Source of the DNA: Prochlorococcus sp. AG-424-P23
GTDB taxonomy: Bacteria > Cyanobacteriota > Cyanobacteriia > PCC-6307 > Cyanobiaceae
Length of the DNA: 64,000 bases
NCBI GenBank assembly: GCA_003210135.1
Contig: QCNK01000003.1
Span: 40,964 to 104,963, forward strand
Direction: 5' to 3'
Each line of letters begins with the position of its first letter. Position 1 is the first letter of the stretch. Shown piece after piece: positions 40,194 to 51,024 of the stretch. A program made the position numbers and the translations under genes. Under the pieces are notes generated by a model. That model saw nothing but the letters and a program-made list of their open reading frames with translations, did no database searches and was not told the origin of the DNA.

Positions 40194-40652
40194 CCCAAGG
40201 TCTGAAATTATATGATCAGCCATTATTGCTGCTTTTACCTTTAAGTAAATTTTTTCGATATTGCCTTCAGTATCAATCAAAAAAGTATTTCTCATCATAC
40301 CCATATATTCTTTTCCCATGAATTTTTTCAGTCCATAGCTATCGTAATCAGAAGAAACTTTGAAAGGTTCAGGATCAGTTAAAAGAATAAAAGGTAAATT
40401 AAATTTTTCTATAAACTTCTGATGAGAGGATGCATTATCTTTACTAATACCAAGCACAACAATATTATTTTTTTGAAGTAAATCCCAATTCTCTTTAAAA
40501 TTGCATGCTTCTTTAGTACATCCCGGAGTATTATCTTTTGGATAAAAATATAGTATTATTCTTTTACCTTTAAAATCACTAAGAGAAACTTCTTTCTCAA
40601 AAGAATCTTTTAATTTAAATTCTGGTGCTTTGTCGCCAACCTTAAGAGCCAT
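40185..40652 (-). CDS. bcp: peroxiredoxin Q / bacterioferritin comigratory protein
   Basis: MALKVGDKAPEFKLKDSF...ILYFYPKDNTPGCTKEACNF; start set at MALKVG inside the 40185..40688 ORF. Confidence 0.92.
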   Translation of the reverse strand: MALKVGDKAPEFKLKDSFEKEVSLSDFKGKRIILYFYPKDNTPGCTKEACNFKENWDLLQKNNIVVLGISKDNASSHQKFIEKFNLPFILLTDPEPFKVSSDYDSYGLKKFMGKEYMGMMRNTFLIDTEGNIEKIYLKVKAAIMADHIISDLGLS

Positions 40653-41308
40653 TGAAATTATTAAATGAGTATGAATATAAAATACCAAAAATTTGGTTTT
40701 ATGAGATTAAAGGTGTGCAAGATGTCGCAACTACAGAAGAAATTAAAACTGCAAAAAACCTAACAAATTCAAGATCAAAGATTTTCTTAGAAACAAGAGC
40801 TTATTTGCGACAATCACTTTCAACACTTTTTGATTTAGACCCCCTTGAAATTCCAATTAATGCTCAACCTGGAGAACCTCCAAGTTTACCTTCGGGAATG
40901 GGAAATATAAGTTTAAGTCATTGTAAAGATGCCATTACTATAGTCTGGCATAAAGGCAAAATAGGAATTGATATTGAGAGAACAGATAGAGATTTTAACC
41001 ATATAAAATTTGCAAAAAAATATTTTTTTCATACCAATAAATCGAACCATAATAATTATTTAACAAAAAATATGATATTAAATCAATGGTGTGCTGTTGA
41101 AGCGGCTATAAAATGGGATCATGGAAAAATATCTGAAGATATTAAATATTGGCAATTTTTTGAAAAGCCAAAAAAGTTAATTCATGAGAAGAAAAACATA
41201 CATTTAAATTATTCGCAGATAAACTTCCATAATTGGACTATCTCTTTAGCCTACGAAGAAAAAACTTCTTTTAATCCTGAGATTATTTGTTGTTCAAAAA
41301 ATTTTTAA
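40652..41308 (+). CDS. 4'-phosphopantetheinyl transferase (Sfp/HetI-like); start uncertain (TTG at 40652)
   Basis: LRQSLSTLF...QPGEPPSLPSGMGNISLSHCKDAITIVWHKGKIGIDIERTDR (GIDIE) and WCAVEAAIKW. Confidence 0.88.
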   Translation: MKLLNEYEYKIPKIWFYEIKGVQDVATTEEIKTAKNLTNSRSKIFLETRAYLRQSLSTLFDLDPLEIPINAQPGEPPSLPSGMGNISLSHCKDAITIVWHKGKIGIDIERTDRDFNHIKFAKKYFFHTNKSNHNNYLTKNMILNQWCAVEAAIKWDHGKISEDIKYWQFFEKPKKLIHEKKNIHLNYSQINFHNWTISLAYEEKTSFNPEIICCSKNF

Positions 41309-42594
41309 TTTTCTTTTCTTCTAAGCAGTTCTTGATATTTAGTTTTTTCCCATCCATTATTATTTGGTTCCCATATTTTTAAACCTCTTAAAGATTTAGG
41401 AAGATATTCTTGTACGACCCAATTACCTGGATAATTATGAGGATTGACATAACTATTAGAATTATTTTTTAAATGAAATGGAACATCAAAAGCATTGGTA
41501 GATTTGATTGTTTCAATTGCTTTAAAAATACTTTTCGTACTATTACTTTTTGGAGAAATAGCTAAATATAAAGAAGCCTGCGTTAAAAAATATAATCCTT
41601 CTGGAAAACCAACTCTATCAAAAGCATCACAACAAGATTGTACAACTACTATGGCATTAGGATCAGCTATTCCAATATCTTCACTGGCAGATATAAGTAG
41701 CCTTCTAAAAATAAAATTAGGATCTTCACCAGCCTCCAGCATATTCGCAAGCCAGAATAAAGTTGCATCTGGATCAGAACCTCTTATGGACTTGATAAAG
41801 GCACTTATTACATCGTAATGATTTTGACCATTTTTATCGTAAACAATATTTTTCTTTTGTAGTGCATCCTCTGCTATTGCGAGATTAATGTTGATTTCTT
41901 TAGCATCATTTTCAGGAGTTGTTTCTATAGCCATCTCTAGTGCATTGATTAATGTTCTCGCATCTCCGCCAGAAAATTTAATTAAATGACTTATAGCATC
42001 TTGAGTTAAATAAACCTTTTTTGAATCTTTTTGTTTTGAATAATGAGTAATGACTTTTTGTATTATTTTCTGCAAATCATTTTCTGCCAAAGGAAGTAAT
42101 GTAAAAATACGAGACCTGCTAACAAGCGCTTTATTGACAGCAAAGAAAGGGTTTTCAGTTGTAGCACCAATAAAAGTTATAGTTCCATTTTCTATTGAAG
42201 GTAATAAAGCATCTTGCTGAACTGATGTAAATCTATGAACCTCATCGATAAATAATATTGTTTTTCTTTTTGTATTTATTAATCTATCTTTTGCATTAGC
42301 GATTTCATTTCTTAATTCTTTAACACTTGATAATACTGCATTTAACTTGATTAATTTTGACCGCGTATTAAAAGAAATAATTTCAATTAGAGTAGTTTTT
42401 CCAACACCTGGAGGGCCAGAAAAAATAAAATTACTAATTTTATCTTTTAATATTGCACTTCTTAAAAGCGAATTCTCATTCAGGATTGGCTGTTGACCAA
42501 AAAAATCTTCCAAATTCTTTGGTCTTAATTGATCTGCCAAAGGGGCATTGTTTTCTATTTGAGAATAATTAGTAAATAAATTTTCTGAATGCAT
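41305..42594 (-). CDS. rarA: AAA ATPase RarA/MgsA (replication-associated recombination)
   Basis: PLADQLRPKNLEDFFGQQPIL; FSGPPGVGKTTL; LFIDEVHRF; FIGATTENPFF. Confidence 0.9.
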   Translation of the reverse strand: MHSENLFTNYSQIENNAPLADQLRPKNLEDFFGQQPILNENSLLRSAILKDKISNFIFSGPPGVGKTTLIEIISFNTRSKLIKLNAVLSSVKELRNEIANAKDRLINTKRKTILFIDEVHRFTSVQQDALLPSIENGTITFIGATTENPFFAVNKALVSRSRIFTLLPLAENDLQKIIQKVITHYSKQKDSKKVYLTQDAISHLIKFSGGDARTLINALEMAIETTPENDAKEININLAIAEDALQKKNIVYDKNGQNHYDVISAFIKSIRGSDPDATLFWLANMLEAGEDPNFIFRRLLISASEDIGIADPNAIVVVQSCCDAFDRVGFPEGLYFLTQASLYLAISPKSNSTKSIFKAIETIKSTNAFDVPFHLKNNSNSYVNPHNYPGNWVVQEYLPKSLRGLKIWEPNNNGWEKTKYQELLRRKEN

Positions 42595-42627
42595 ATAAAT
42601 AAAATCAAAAAATCATTACTCTTAATT

Positions 42628-44265
42628 CTATGTAATTACTGTAGGAGTTTCCATTTGAGTAAGTTTTGAAATATTCAATAAAGCATCTAAATCATCTATT
42701 AGAGGTTTCAAAGCGATTTGAGGATTTAACGAAAGATTCTGTTGAGGATCGAAAAATTTCTCAAAGTAAAGTCTTAATGTTGCACCCTTAGTTCCAGTTC
42801 CAGAAAGGCGCACAATTACTCGAGAATTATCATCAAGGACCAATCTTAAACCTTGATTTTCACTTATGGAATTATCGACGGGATCTAAATATGAAAAGTT
42901 ATCTGCAACTTGAACTAAATGGCCAGCAAAACTATTTCCTTTTAAATTGTCGAGCATAGAAGTTAGATTACTAAAAATTTGATTAGCAATATTTGAGGGG
43001 ATTGCCTCATAATCATGTCTTGAATAATAATTTCTACCAAATTGTTTCCAATGATTCTGCATCAAATCACTTACCGAACATTTTTTCTCAGCTAAAACTT
43101 GTAACCAATACAAAACTGCCCATAGTCCATCTTTCTCTCTCACATGATTACTACCTGTTCCGAAACTTTCTTCTCCACATAAAGTAATTAAATTAGAATC
43201 TAAAAGATTTCCAAAAAACTTCCAGCCAGTAGGCGTCTCGAAACAAGGTATATTTAATGCCCGAGCAACATTATCAACCGCTGAGCTGGTTGGCATTGAT
43301 CGTGCCACACCTGTAATACCATCTTTATAACCTGGGACACATTTTGTGTTAGCAGTGATAACTGCAAGGCTATCACTAGGATTTACAAAACATCCACTTC
43401 CTAAAATCATATTCCTATCTCCATCTCCATCGCATGCAGCACCAAAACTATATGATTTTTTATTTAATAACAAATCAGCCAAGTGGGATGCATAAGTAAG
43501 GTTAGGATCAGGATGTAAACCTCCAAAATCTTTTAACGGTTTACCATTCATGACACAATCATGTGCAAGACCCATTTTTTCAACAAAAATATTTTTTGCA
43601 TATGGGCCTGTAACCGCATTCATTGCATCAAAGATTAACGAGAAGTCTTTTTTTAAAAAATCACTAATTTGATCAAAATCAAAAATTTTCTCCATCAAAT
43701 TAGAATAATCTGTTAATCCATCAATAATTTCTAAGGTAGTTTCGTTGAAAGAATAAGTTCCATATTCACTAAAATCGGGTAATTGAATTTTACAAATTTT
43801 ATAACTAGTTAGTAATTGTGAAGCCTTAAAAATCTTGTTAGTAATTACCTCAGGAGCTGGGCCACCATTAGAGATATTCAATTTCACTCCAAAGTCGCCA
43901 TCAATCCCACCAGGATTATGGCTTGCAGAAAGAATAATTCCACCAATAGCGTTTTCTTTTCTAATTAGATGTGATGTAGCTGGAGTAGATAATAATCCGT
44001 TTTTTGGAACAATAACCTTTTGAACTTTATGAGCAATGCATATTTGGACAATTTTTTCTATTGCTTCAATATTGCCATATCTGCCATCACCACCAACTAC
44101 TAATGTTGAACTCTCTAAATCTTCTAATGATTGTAAGATTGCTTCAATAAAAACTTCTAGATAGTGTTCTTCCTGAAATTTTAAGGTACTTTTTCTTAAT
44201 CCAGAGGTACCTGGTTTTTGATCTAGAAAAGGAGAATTGATATTAATTTCACTAATTTGATTCAT
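42628..44265 (-). CDS. pgm: phosphoglucomutase
   Basis: PGTSGLRK; GGIILSASHNPGG; GAACDGDGDRNMILG; CGEESFGTGSNHVREKDG; RLSGTGTKGATLRLY. Confidence 0.95.
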   Translation of the reverse strand: MNQISEININSPFLDQKPGTSGLRKSTLKFQEEHYLEVFIEAILQSLEDLESSTLVVGGDGRYGNIEAIEKIVQICIAHKVQKVIVPKNGLLSTPATSHLIRKENAIGGIILSASHNPGGIDGDFGVKLNISNGGPAPEVITNKIFKASQLLTSYKICKIQLPDFSEYGTYSFNETTLEIIDGLTDYSNLMEKIFDFDQISDFLKKDFSLIFDAMNAVTGPYAKNIFVEKMGLAHDCVMNGKPLKDFGGLHPDPNLTYASHLADLLLNKKSYSFGAACDGDGDRNMILGSGCFVNPSDSLAVITANTKCVPGYKDGITGVARSMPTSSAVDNVARALNIPCFETPTGWKFFGNLLDSNLITLCGEESFGTGSNHVREKDGLWAVLYWLQVLAEKKCSVSDLMQNHWKQFGRNYYSRHDYEAIPSNIANQIFSNLTSMLDNLKGNSFAGHLVQVADNFSYLDPVDNSISENQGLRLVLDDNSRVIVRLSGTGTKGATLRLYFEKFFDPQQNLSLNPQIALKPLIDDLDALLNISKLTQMETPTVIT

Positions 44266-44297
44266 ATTTTTAAGAAACTCCCAAAAATCTAACTAAA

Positions 44298-44468
44298 TTA
44301 ATGAGGCATTTCGGAAGTTCTTAACATAGCGATAAACCATAATGAAGAAATTAATAATGCACTAAGAATTCCATAGTTAACACCAAATTTAGAAATTGTA
44401 ATTGGAACTATTAGTGGAAACGTTAATGCCCCAAACAATGGAGTAAAAGCTACAAATTTTTTTAGCAT
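44298..44468 (-). CDS. 56-aa two-TM protein (absent from ORF track)
   Basis: Reverse strand MLKKFVAFTPLFGALTFPLIVPITISKFGVNYGILSALLISSLWFIAMLRTSEMPH*. Confidence 0.65.
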   Translation of the reverse strand: MLKKFVAFTPLFGALTFPLIVPITISKFGVNYGILSALLISSLWFIAMLRTSEMPH

Positions 44469-44480
44469 TAATTTAATTTA

Positions 44481-45581
44481 TTAAAACCATTCAGTCTCAG
44501 CATTATCTTTTTCATTGGTATCGTCAAGTGGTGTGGTTCTGTCAAATTTCATTGATATACTTTTTTCTTGCTCACCAGATACATCAACAGCTTTAATATC
44601 GTATTTTTGAGTCCCGTCCCTAAATGGAACTTGAATTCTAAAAGTACCATCTGCAGCGAGTGGCACATCTTCTCCACCTATTGTCAGTTTTGCGGAAGGC
44701 TCTGTAGCTCCATAAACAATTAATTCAGCATCAGCAACAAGCCAAAAAGATCTATTTTTAACAATTCCGCTCCCGGAATCATTTAAACCGGATGACCATT
44801 TACCAGCTCCTGAATCTGTAAGATTATCATTGAGTTTTGTTGAATTTACATTTTCCATAAATTCTTCAGAACCAACTTTTCTTCTGAGAGGAATGTTAGT
44901 TGCTGCTTGGTATAACCTTTCATGCATACCATTTTGTTCTGAAACAACGGGATTAGAAATATCTGGGATTGACTCAGAAGTGGAATCTAAATTGAAAGGT
45001 ACAAATTTATCAAGAATTTGCTCAGAAGGATGAGACCCAGGGACATGGCTTATAGAAGAAAATGCCAATGACATCCAGTTAAAACCATATTTATAACCTA
45101 ATTCAACTTTATAATCTCTATCTGCAAGTGGGATTGGCAAGTACCACTCAGTACTATAACTGTCAACTGCTATCTCCCTTAGTGTTCCTTGATTCAAGTT
45201 GCTTCCTTCAGAACCAGATGCATCAAATAATCGTAAACATAATTTATTGGCTCCCAAAGATTGTGCCTTTTCTCTATCTGCATCAGATATTTGCCAAAAA
45301 ACATAAGCCCAATCTGGATCTCTGGGTAGGAAAACTACATTTGTTTTAACGTCTTCACTAGTTTTTAAAGCGTTGGACTCGGAAGTTTTTACAGATTTTG
45401 ACTCAGGAGGTGTAGTGTATGCTTTTTTTGTAGATTTTTCTTGATATTTAAGTATTAAATCAACTAAAACAGCTTTTGTTTTGCGACTATACAGCGGGAC
45501 TGATAATTTACTTGCTTCTTGACGTAATTGTCTGAGGGTTAGTGAGAGTAATTGATCTTTATTCATGATCCCGTCAGCCAC
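44481..45581 (-). CDS. DUF4912 protein with N-terminal SAP/Rho_N-like helical motif
   Basis: MNKDQLLSLTLRQLRQEASKLSVPLYSRKTKAVLVDLILKYQ; DPDWAYVFWQISDADREKA; GATEPSAKLTIGGEDVPLAADGTFRIQVPFRDG. Confidence 0.75.
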   Translation of the reverse strand: MADGIMNKDQLLSLTLRQLRQEASKLSVPLYSRKTKAVLVDLILKYQEKSTKKAYTTPPESKSVKTSESNALKTSEDVKTNVVFLPRDPDWAYVFWQISDADREKAQSLGANKLCLRLFDASGSEGSNLNQGTLREIAVDSYSTEWYLPIPLADRDYKVELGYKYGFNWMSLAFSSISHVPGSHPSEQILDKFVPFNLDSTSESIPDISNPVVSEQNGMHERLYQAATNIPLRRKVGSEEFMENVNSTKLNDNLTDSGAGKWSSGLNDSGSGIVKNRSFWLVADAELIVYGATEPSAKLTIGGEDVPLAADGTFRIQVPFRDGTQKYDIKAVDVSGEQEKSISMKFDRTTPLDDTNEKDNAETEWF

Positions 45582-45850
45582 TTTAAAATCTCCGTTTTTG
45601 TTTGGGATCAGTATGTTCTTTTTTTTTAGGAATTGTGTGTCTTTTTGCCCTGTCGTCAGGATCCTCTGACTACTAAAAAATTCTCAAAATTGATATTTCT
45701 CTTCAAAACAGTTGGTATCAATGCAATTAATTAATTTTGAGGGCTTTGTTAAATGTAAATTAATTTTCTTTTTTTTTAAATTTTATTACCTGAATTTGTT
45801 AACGACTCAACAAAAATATATTTTTTCTTCGGGATCAATAAAAGGGGATT

Positions 45851-46204
45851 TCAATGTTGTTCAACAAGAAGTACTAAATCATCTATCTCTAAATCCTCAA
45901 TATTTTTACCTATTTTTTTTGAAAAAGTACTTAATTTTTTCGAGGTGGATACTAACTGCTCATAAAAAAGATCAGTAAATTTTTTATCATTAAATTTTTT
46001 AGATTGGTTATCACACCATTCTCTTAAAGGATTTTCATTTTGACGTTCGAAACTATCATCTACATTGATAAATTTTAAAATCTGGAGGCAATGAGCGAGA
46101 ATTCTTATATGGTGTTTCTGCATTATAGGTAGATCAAGATTATCAATTTCTTGAATAGTTTCTATGTTTAATGGGTTAGATAGGGGATCAAGATGATTAG
46201 ACAT
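45851..46204 (-). CDS. conserved hypothetical protein divergent from sufB
   Basis: 117-aa helical ORF; no helix-turn-helix or Cys cluster recognised. Confidence 0.6.
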   Translation of the reverse strand: MSNHLDPLSNPLNIETIQEIDNLDLPIMQKHHIRILAHCLQILKFINVDDSFERQNENPLREWCDNQSKKFNDKKFTDLFYEQLVSTSKKLSTFSKKIGKNIEDLEIDDLVLLVEQH

Positions 46205-46299
46205 TAATTTTTAGTTTTAATAAAGGAAAAAAACTCAATATTGGGGTTATCTTTCGTTAAAGTATATAAAGCTAATTGTAATAAGTTATTTTTGATAAC

Positions 46300-47742
46300 A
46301 TGGTCAACGAAAATTTAGTTAAAGATGTAGTAAAAGAGCCTTACAAGTATGGTTTCGTTACTGATATTGAAACTGAAAAAATAGCAAAGGGATTAAATGA
46401 AGATGTGATAAGACTAATTTCACAAAAAAAAGAAGAGCCAAAATATCTTCTTGATTTTAGATTAAAAGCCTTTAAAAAATGGCAAAAAATGAAGGAGCCT
46501 GATTGGGCAGGATTAGGATATAAACAAATTGATTATCAAGATATAATTTATTACTCCGCTCCTAAGCAAAAAGAGAAAATTTCTAGTTTAGATGAAGTTG
46601 ATCCCAAACTTCTTGAGACTTTTGACAAATTGGGAATACCCCTTACGGAGCAAAAAAAACTCACAAATGTAGCAGTAGATGCTGTTTTTGATAGTGTTTC
46701 TATAGCCACAACTTTTAGAGAAGAACTTGCTGAACATGGAGTTATATTTTGCTCAATTAGTGAAGCAGTAAAAAATCACTCGGATTTGATCGAAAAATAT
46801 TTAGGTACAGTAGTTCCAGCTAGTGATAATTATTTTGCAGCACTGAATTCTGCTGTTTTTAGTGATGGTTCCTTTGTGTATATCCCAAAAGGTGTTACTT
46901 GCCCTATGGATCTATCTTCCTACTTCAGAATTAATAGTGGAGATTCGGGACAATTCGAAAGAACACTAATCATTGCTGAAGAATCAAGTTCTGTAAGTTA
47001 TCTAGAAGGTTGTACAGCTCCAATGTTTGATACAAATACTCTACACGCAGCAGTTGTAGAGCTTATAGCATTAGACAACGCCTCAATAAAATATTCAACA
47101 GTGCAAAATTGGTATGCTGGTGATGAAGAAGGTATTGGCGGAATTTTTAATTTTGTCACCAAGAGAGGAAAATGTTTAGGTAAGAGAAGTAAAATTAGTT
47201 GGTCACAAGTTGAAACAGGTTCTGCAATTACATGGAAATATCCCAGCTGTCTTCTTTTAGGGGAAGAATCTGTAGGAGAATTTTATTCAGTGGCTCTCAC
47301 AAATAATCTTCAGCAAGCAGATACCGGCACAAAAATGATCCATGTTGGTCCCAAGACCAAATCAACTATTGTTAGCAAAGGTATTAGTGCAGGGAACTCA
47401 AAAAATAGCTACAGAGGTCTTGTCAAAATGGGAACAAAAGCTACAGGATCAAGAAATTACAGTCAATGTGATTCAATGTTAATAGGGGATCAAGCTTCTG
47501 CAAATACATTCCCTTACATCAAATCTCAACAACCCAATTCTGAAATTGAGCATGAAGCAAGCACATGTAGAATCTCAGAAGACCAACTTTTTTATCTCCA
47601 AAGCAGAGGGATAGAATTTGAAGAGGCAGTATCTATGATGGTTAGCGGTTTTTGCAGAGATGTATTTAATCAATTACCTATGGAATTTGCTGCTGAAGCA
47701 GATAAGTTACTGGCACTTAAACTAGAGGGATCAGTAGGTTAA
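46300..47742 (+). CDS. sufB: Fe-S cluster assembly protein SufB
   Basis: [24 protein letters not shown]...[54 protein letters not shown]. Confidence 0.96.
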   Translation: MVNENLVKDVVKEPYKYGFVTDIETEKIAKGLNEDVIRLISQKKEEPKYLLDFRLKAFKKWQKMKEPDWAGLGYKQIDYQDIIYYSAPKQKEKISSLDEVDPKLLETFDKLGIPLTEQKKLTNVAVDAVFDSVSIATTFREELAEHGVIFCSISEAVKNHSDLIEKYLGTVVPASDNYFAALNSAVFSDGSFVYIPKGVTCPMDLSSYFRINSGDSGQFERTLIIAEESSSVSYLEGCTAPMFDTNTLHAAVVELIALDNASIKYSTVQNWYAGDEEGIGGIFNFVTKRGKCLGKRSKISWSQVETGSAITWKYPSCLLLGEESVGEFYSVALTNNLQQADTGTKMIHVGPKTKSTIVSKGISAGNSKNSYRGLVKMGTKATGSRNYSQCDSMLIGDQASANTFPYIKSQQPNSEIEHEASTCRISEDQLFYLQSRGIEFEEAVSMMVSGFCRDVFNQLPMEFAAEADKLLALKLEGSVG

Positions 47743-47763
47743 TTAATCAATTTCTAAACTGAA

Positions 47764-48549
47764 ATGCAAAGTAAAATGAAAGAATCAGATCCAATTTTAG
47801 AAGTTGAAAATCTCTTTGCATCTACTGATAATCTTCCAATTTTAAAAGGGGTTTCACTTACTGTCTATCCTGGTGAAATCCATGCCATCATGGGAAGAAA
47901 TGGATGTGGTAAAAGTACTCTTTCGAAAATCATTGCAGGACATCCCTCGTATAATATTACTAATGGCGACATAAAATTTTTAGGCGAAAACATCAACTCT
48001 CTAGAACCTGAAGAGAGATCTCAATCAGGAATTTTTCTTGGTTTTCAATATCCAATTGAGATCCCAGGTGTAAGTAATCTTGAGTTTCTTAGAGTTTCAA
48101 CTAATGCTAGAAGGAAATTCCTGAACAAAGAAGAATTGGATACTTTTGATTTTGAAGAATTAGTTAAAGAAAAGTTAGAAATTGTGAAAATGGATCACGC
48201 ATTCCTATCAAGGAGTGTAAATCAAGGCTTTTCCGGAGGTGAAAAAAAAAGAAATGAGATTCTGCAAATGGCTTTACTTGAGCCCAAGATAGCGATATTA
48301 GATGAGACCGATTCTGGTCTAGATATCGATGCTCTAAGAATAGTGGCATCAGGAATTAAAAAAATATCTAATGCACAAACTGGAATTATACTTATTACCC
48401 ACTATCAAAGATTATTAGATGAAATTAAACCAAATTATGTCCATGTTATGTCAGACGGACAAATCATAAAAACTGGGGAGAGTGATCTTGCTCTAGAGCT
48501 TGAGGCAAAAGGGTATGAATGGACTGATAACTTTATAAAAGAGACCTAA
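47764..48549 (+). CDS. sufC: Fe-S cluster assembly ATPase SufC
   Basis: [73 protein letters not shown]. Confidence 0.96.
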   Translation: MQSKMKESDPILEVENLFASTDNLPILKGVSLTVYPGEIHAIMGRNGCGKSTLSKIIAGHPSYNITNGDIKFLGENINSLEPEERSQSGIFLGFQYPIEIPGVSNLEFLRVSTNARRKFLNKEELDTFDFEELVKEKLEIVKMDHAFLSRSVNQGFSGGEKKRNEILQMALLEPKIAILDETDSGLDIDALRIVASGIKKISNAQTGIILITHYQRLLDEIKPNYVHVMSDGQIIKTGESDLALELEAKGYEWTDNFIKET

Positions 48550-48553
48550 ACAA

Positions 48554-49771
48554 ATGGAAATTAATGACAAAATAAGAACTAGTAAATCGAATGATAACCA
48601 AACAGAAATACAAAAAATCTGTCTTCATAAATTACAAGCAAGCCCTCTCCCTAATCCTAAAAGTGAACTATGGAGACTTTCAAATAAATCAAAATTGTCA
48701 AACTTTTTAGATTACTCAGTCAATGAAAAAGATTCAAAATTTGATATACCATATCCTAAAAATTCTCAAGGTACTATTAGATTGATAATTGGTACGAAAT
48801 TCAAAATTAAATTAATAGAGAAAAATTATTCAATACAGCAATTAAGTGAAGATGAATTACAAAAATATATCAAGGAACAGATATCTTTTTTTAAGCAAAA
48901 CGAAAATTGGAGTGACCTGCTAAATCTGTCTTTAAGTTGTAAAAATAATATTTTAGGATTAAAAATAAATGGATCAAATATTCCTCCTATTGAAATTTTT
49001 AGTCATGCATCCAGTAATTCTTTAAACGCAAAAACCCTTGTAATATTTTTAGAAAAGAATTGTGAGGTTGAATTATTACAAGTAAATCTTGGCAAGGAAA
49101 ACTCTTCATTATCCCAATCAACTTTCTTTTGCTTGAAAGAAAATAGTTCCGTAAATCACGGTGTTGTTTCTTACGGTGAAAACAGATCCAATCTATTAAA
49201 TTCTCTCAATGTAATTCAGCAAAAAAATAGTACATACAACTTAGGATCTTTACATTTCAAATTCAATTACGCGAGATTTGAAATTAGTATTAAACAATCT
49301 GCGGGCAACGCTAAAACAACTATCAAAGGTATGCAAATAACAAAAAAAGATGAGCAAATTTCAACCTATACAAAAATAGAATTTAATGGCCCAAATGGAT
49401 TTCTAGATCAAATTAATAAATCACTTGCTGATGATAAATCACATGCAATATTTGAAGGTTCAATAATAGTTCCGAAAATTGCCCAGAGAACTGATGCTTC
49501 CCAATTAAGCAGAAATTTACTTTTATCAAATCTCGCACAAATAGATACCAAACCTCAATTAGAAATAATTGCTGATGATGTCAAATGCAAACATGGAGCT
49601 ACAATTTCGCAACTAAATGAAGAAGAACTTTTTTATATGCGAACAAGAGGAATCACATTAACAGAAGCAAGTAAACTACAATTAAGTTCTTACTTTCAAG
49701 AAATAATTTCATTTATTCCCATTTCAAAAGATAGATGGGATTTACTTGATCAACTTTTAAATGAGAATTAA
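48554..49771 (+). CDS. sufD: Fe-S cluster assembly protein SufD
   Basis: QRTDASQLSRNLLLSNLAQIDTKPQLEIIADDVKCKHGATISQLNEEELFYMRTRGI. Confidence 0.94.
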   Translation: MEINDKIRTSKSNDNQTEIQKICLHKLQASPLPNPKSELWRLSNKSKLSNFLDYSVNEKDSKFDIPYPKNSQGTIRLIIGTKFKIKLIEKNYSIQQLSEDELQKYIKEQISFFKQNENWSDLLNLSLSCKNNILGLKINGSNIPPIEIFSHASSNSLNAKTLVIFLEKNCEVELLQVNLGKENSSLSQSTFFCLKENSSVNHGVVSYGENRSNLLNSLNVIQQKNSTYNLGSLHFKFNYARFEISIKQSAGNAKTTIKGMQITKKDEQISTYTKIEFNGPNGFLDQINKSLADDKSHAIFEGSIIVPKIAQRTDASQLSRNLLLSNLAQIDTKPQLEIIADDVKCKHGATISQLNEEELFYMRTRGITLTEASKLQLSSYFQEIISFIPISKDRWDLLDQLLNEN

Positions 49772-51024
49772 TGGAAATGATTCAAAATTTTCCTGAAATA
49801 ACGAAGAAAGACTTTCCTCTTTTAAATAAGAACTTAATAGGTAATGAGCAAATTATTTATTTAGACCATGCTGCAACCACACAAAAACCAATACAAGTCT
49901 TAAAAAAAATTGATGAATATTACAAAAACTTTAATGCCAATGTACATAGAGGGGCACATCAATTAAGTGCTAAAGCAACAGAAGAATTTGAAAATGCACG
50001 ATATTTAATTAGCAAATACATAAAAGCGAATTCAGCAAAAGAAATTATTTTCACAAGAAATGCTACTGAGGCAATCAATTTAGTAGCTAGATCATGGGGC
50101 GAATATTCATTAAAAGAAAACGATGAAATTCTCTTATCAGTAATGGAGCACCATAGCAATATTGTTCCATGGCAAATGGTTGCAGCAAAAAATAAATGCA
50201 AATTAAAATTTATAGGTATAGATAAAGATGGGAAATTAGATATAGACGACTTTAAATCAAAACTTACATCTAAAACTAAACTTGTTAGCCTAGTACATGT
50301 TAGTAATACTTTAGGTTGCTGTAATCCAATCAAAGAAATAACTAAATTAGCTAAACAAAAAGGTTCTTTAGTGTTAATAGATGCATGCCAAAGTTTGGCT
50401 CATCAAGAACTTGATGTGATTGATCTTAATATAGATTTTTTAGCTGGATCAGGACATAAACTATGCGGTCCTACAGGTATTGGTTTCCTCTGGTCAAGAA
50501 AAGAAATCCTAGAAAAAATTCCTCCTCTCTTTGGAGGTGGCGAAATGATTCAAGATGTTTTTGAAGAGACAAGTACTTGGGCAGAGCTACCACACAAATT
50601 TGAAGCTGGAACTCCAGCCATCGCAGAAGCAATAGGTCTTGCAGAAGCAATTAATTATATTAACAATATTGGATTGAATGAAATTCATGAATATGAAAAG
50701 ACTATTACTAAATATTTATTTGAAAAATTAAATCAAATAGAAAATATTGAAATCATAGGTCCATCCCCAGAGATCGATCCAGACAGAGCCTCACTTGCCA
50801 CCTTTTATATAAAAAATATACATTCAAATGATATTGCTGAAATTCTTGATTCAAAAGGAATTTGCATTAGAAGTGGTCACCATTGCTGTCAACCTCTTCA
50901 CAGATACATTGGAATCAAATCAACAGCTAGAATCAGCATGAATTTCACAACCAATAAGGAAGAAATTGATATTTTTATAGAAAAATTAAAAGATACTATT
51001 GATTTTCTAAAAATCAATTCTTAA
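49771..51024 (+). CDS. sufS: cysteine desulfurase SufS
   Basis: IYLDHAATTQKP; FTRNATEAINLVA; SGHKLCGPTGIGFLW; SGHHCCQPLH. Confidence 0.95.
   Translation: MEMIQNFPEITKKDFPLLNKNLIGNEQIIYLDHAATTQKPIQVLKKIDEYYKNFNANVHRGAHQLSAKATEEFENARYLISKYIKANSAKEIIFTRNATEAINLVARSWGEYSLKENDEILLSVMEHHSNIVPWQMVAAKNKCKLKFIGIDKDGKLDIDDFKSKLTSKTKLVSLVHVSNTLGCCNPIKEITKLAKQKGSLVLIDACQSLAHQELDVIDLNIDFLAGSGHKLCGPTGIGFLWSRKEILEKIPPLFGGGEMIQDVFEETSTWAELPHKFEAGTPAIAEAIGLAEAINYINNIGLNEIHEYEKTITKYLFEKLNQIENIEIIGPSPEIDPDRASLATFYIKNIHSNDIAEILDSKGICIRSGHHCCQPLHRYIGIKSTARISMNFTTNKEEIDIFIEKLKDTIDFLKINS

Noticed and set aside
45712-45978. 88-aa + strand ORF upstream of the suf operon
   Set aside because: Phe/Leu-rich translation of poly-T DNA, and overlaps the more plausible minus-strand ORF 45851..46204.
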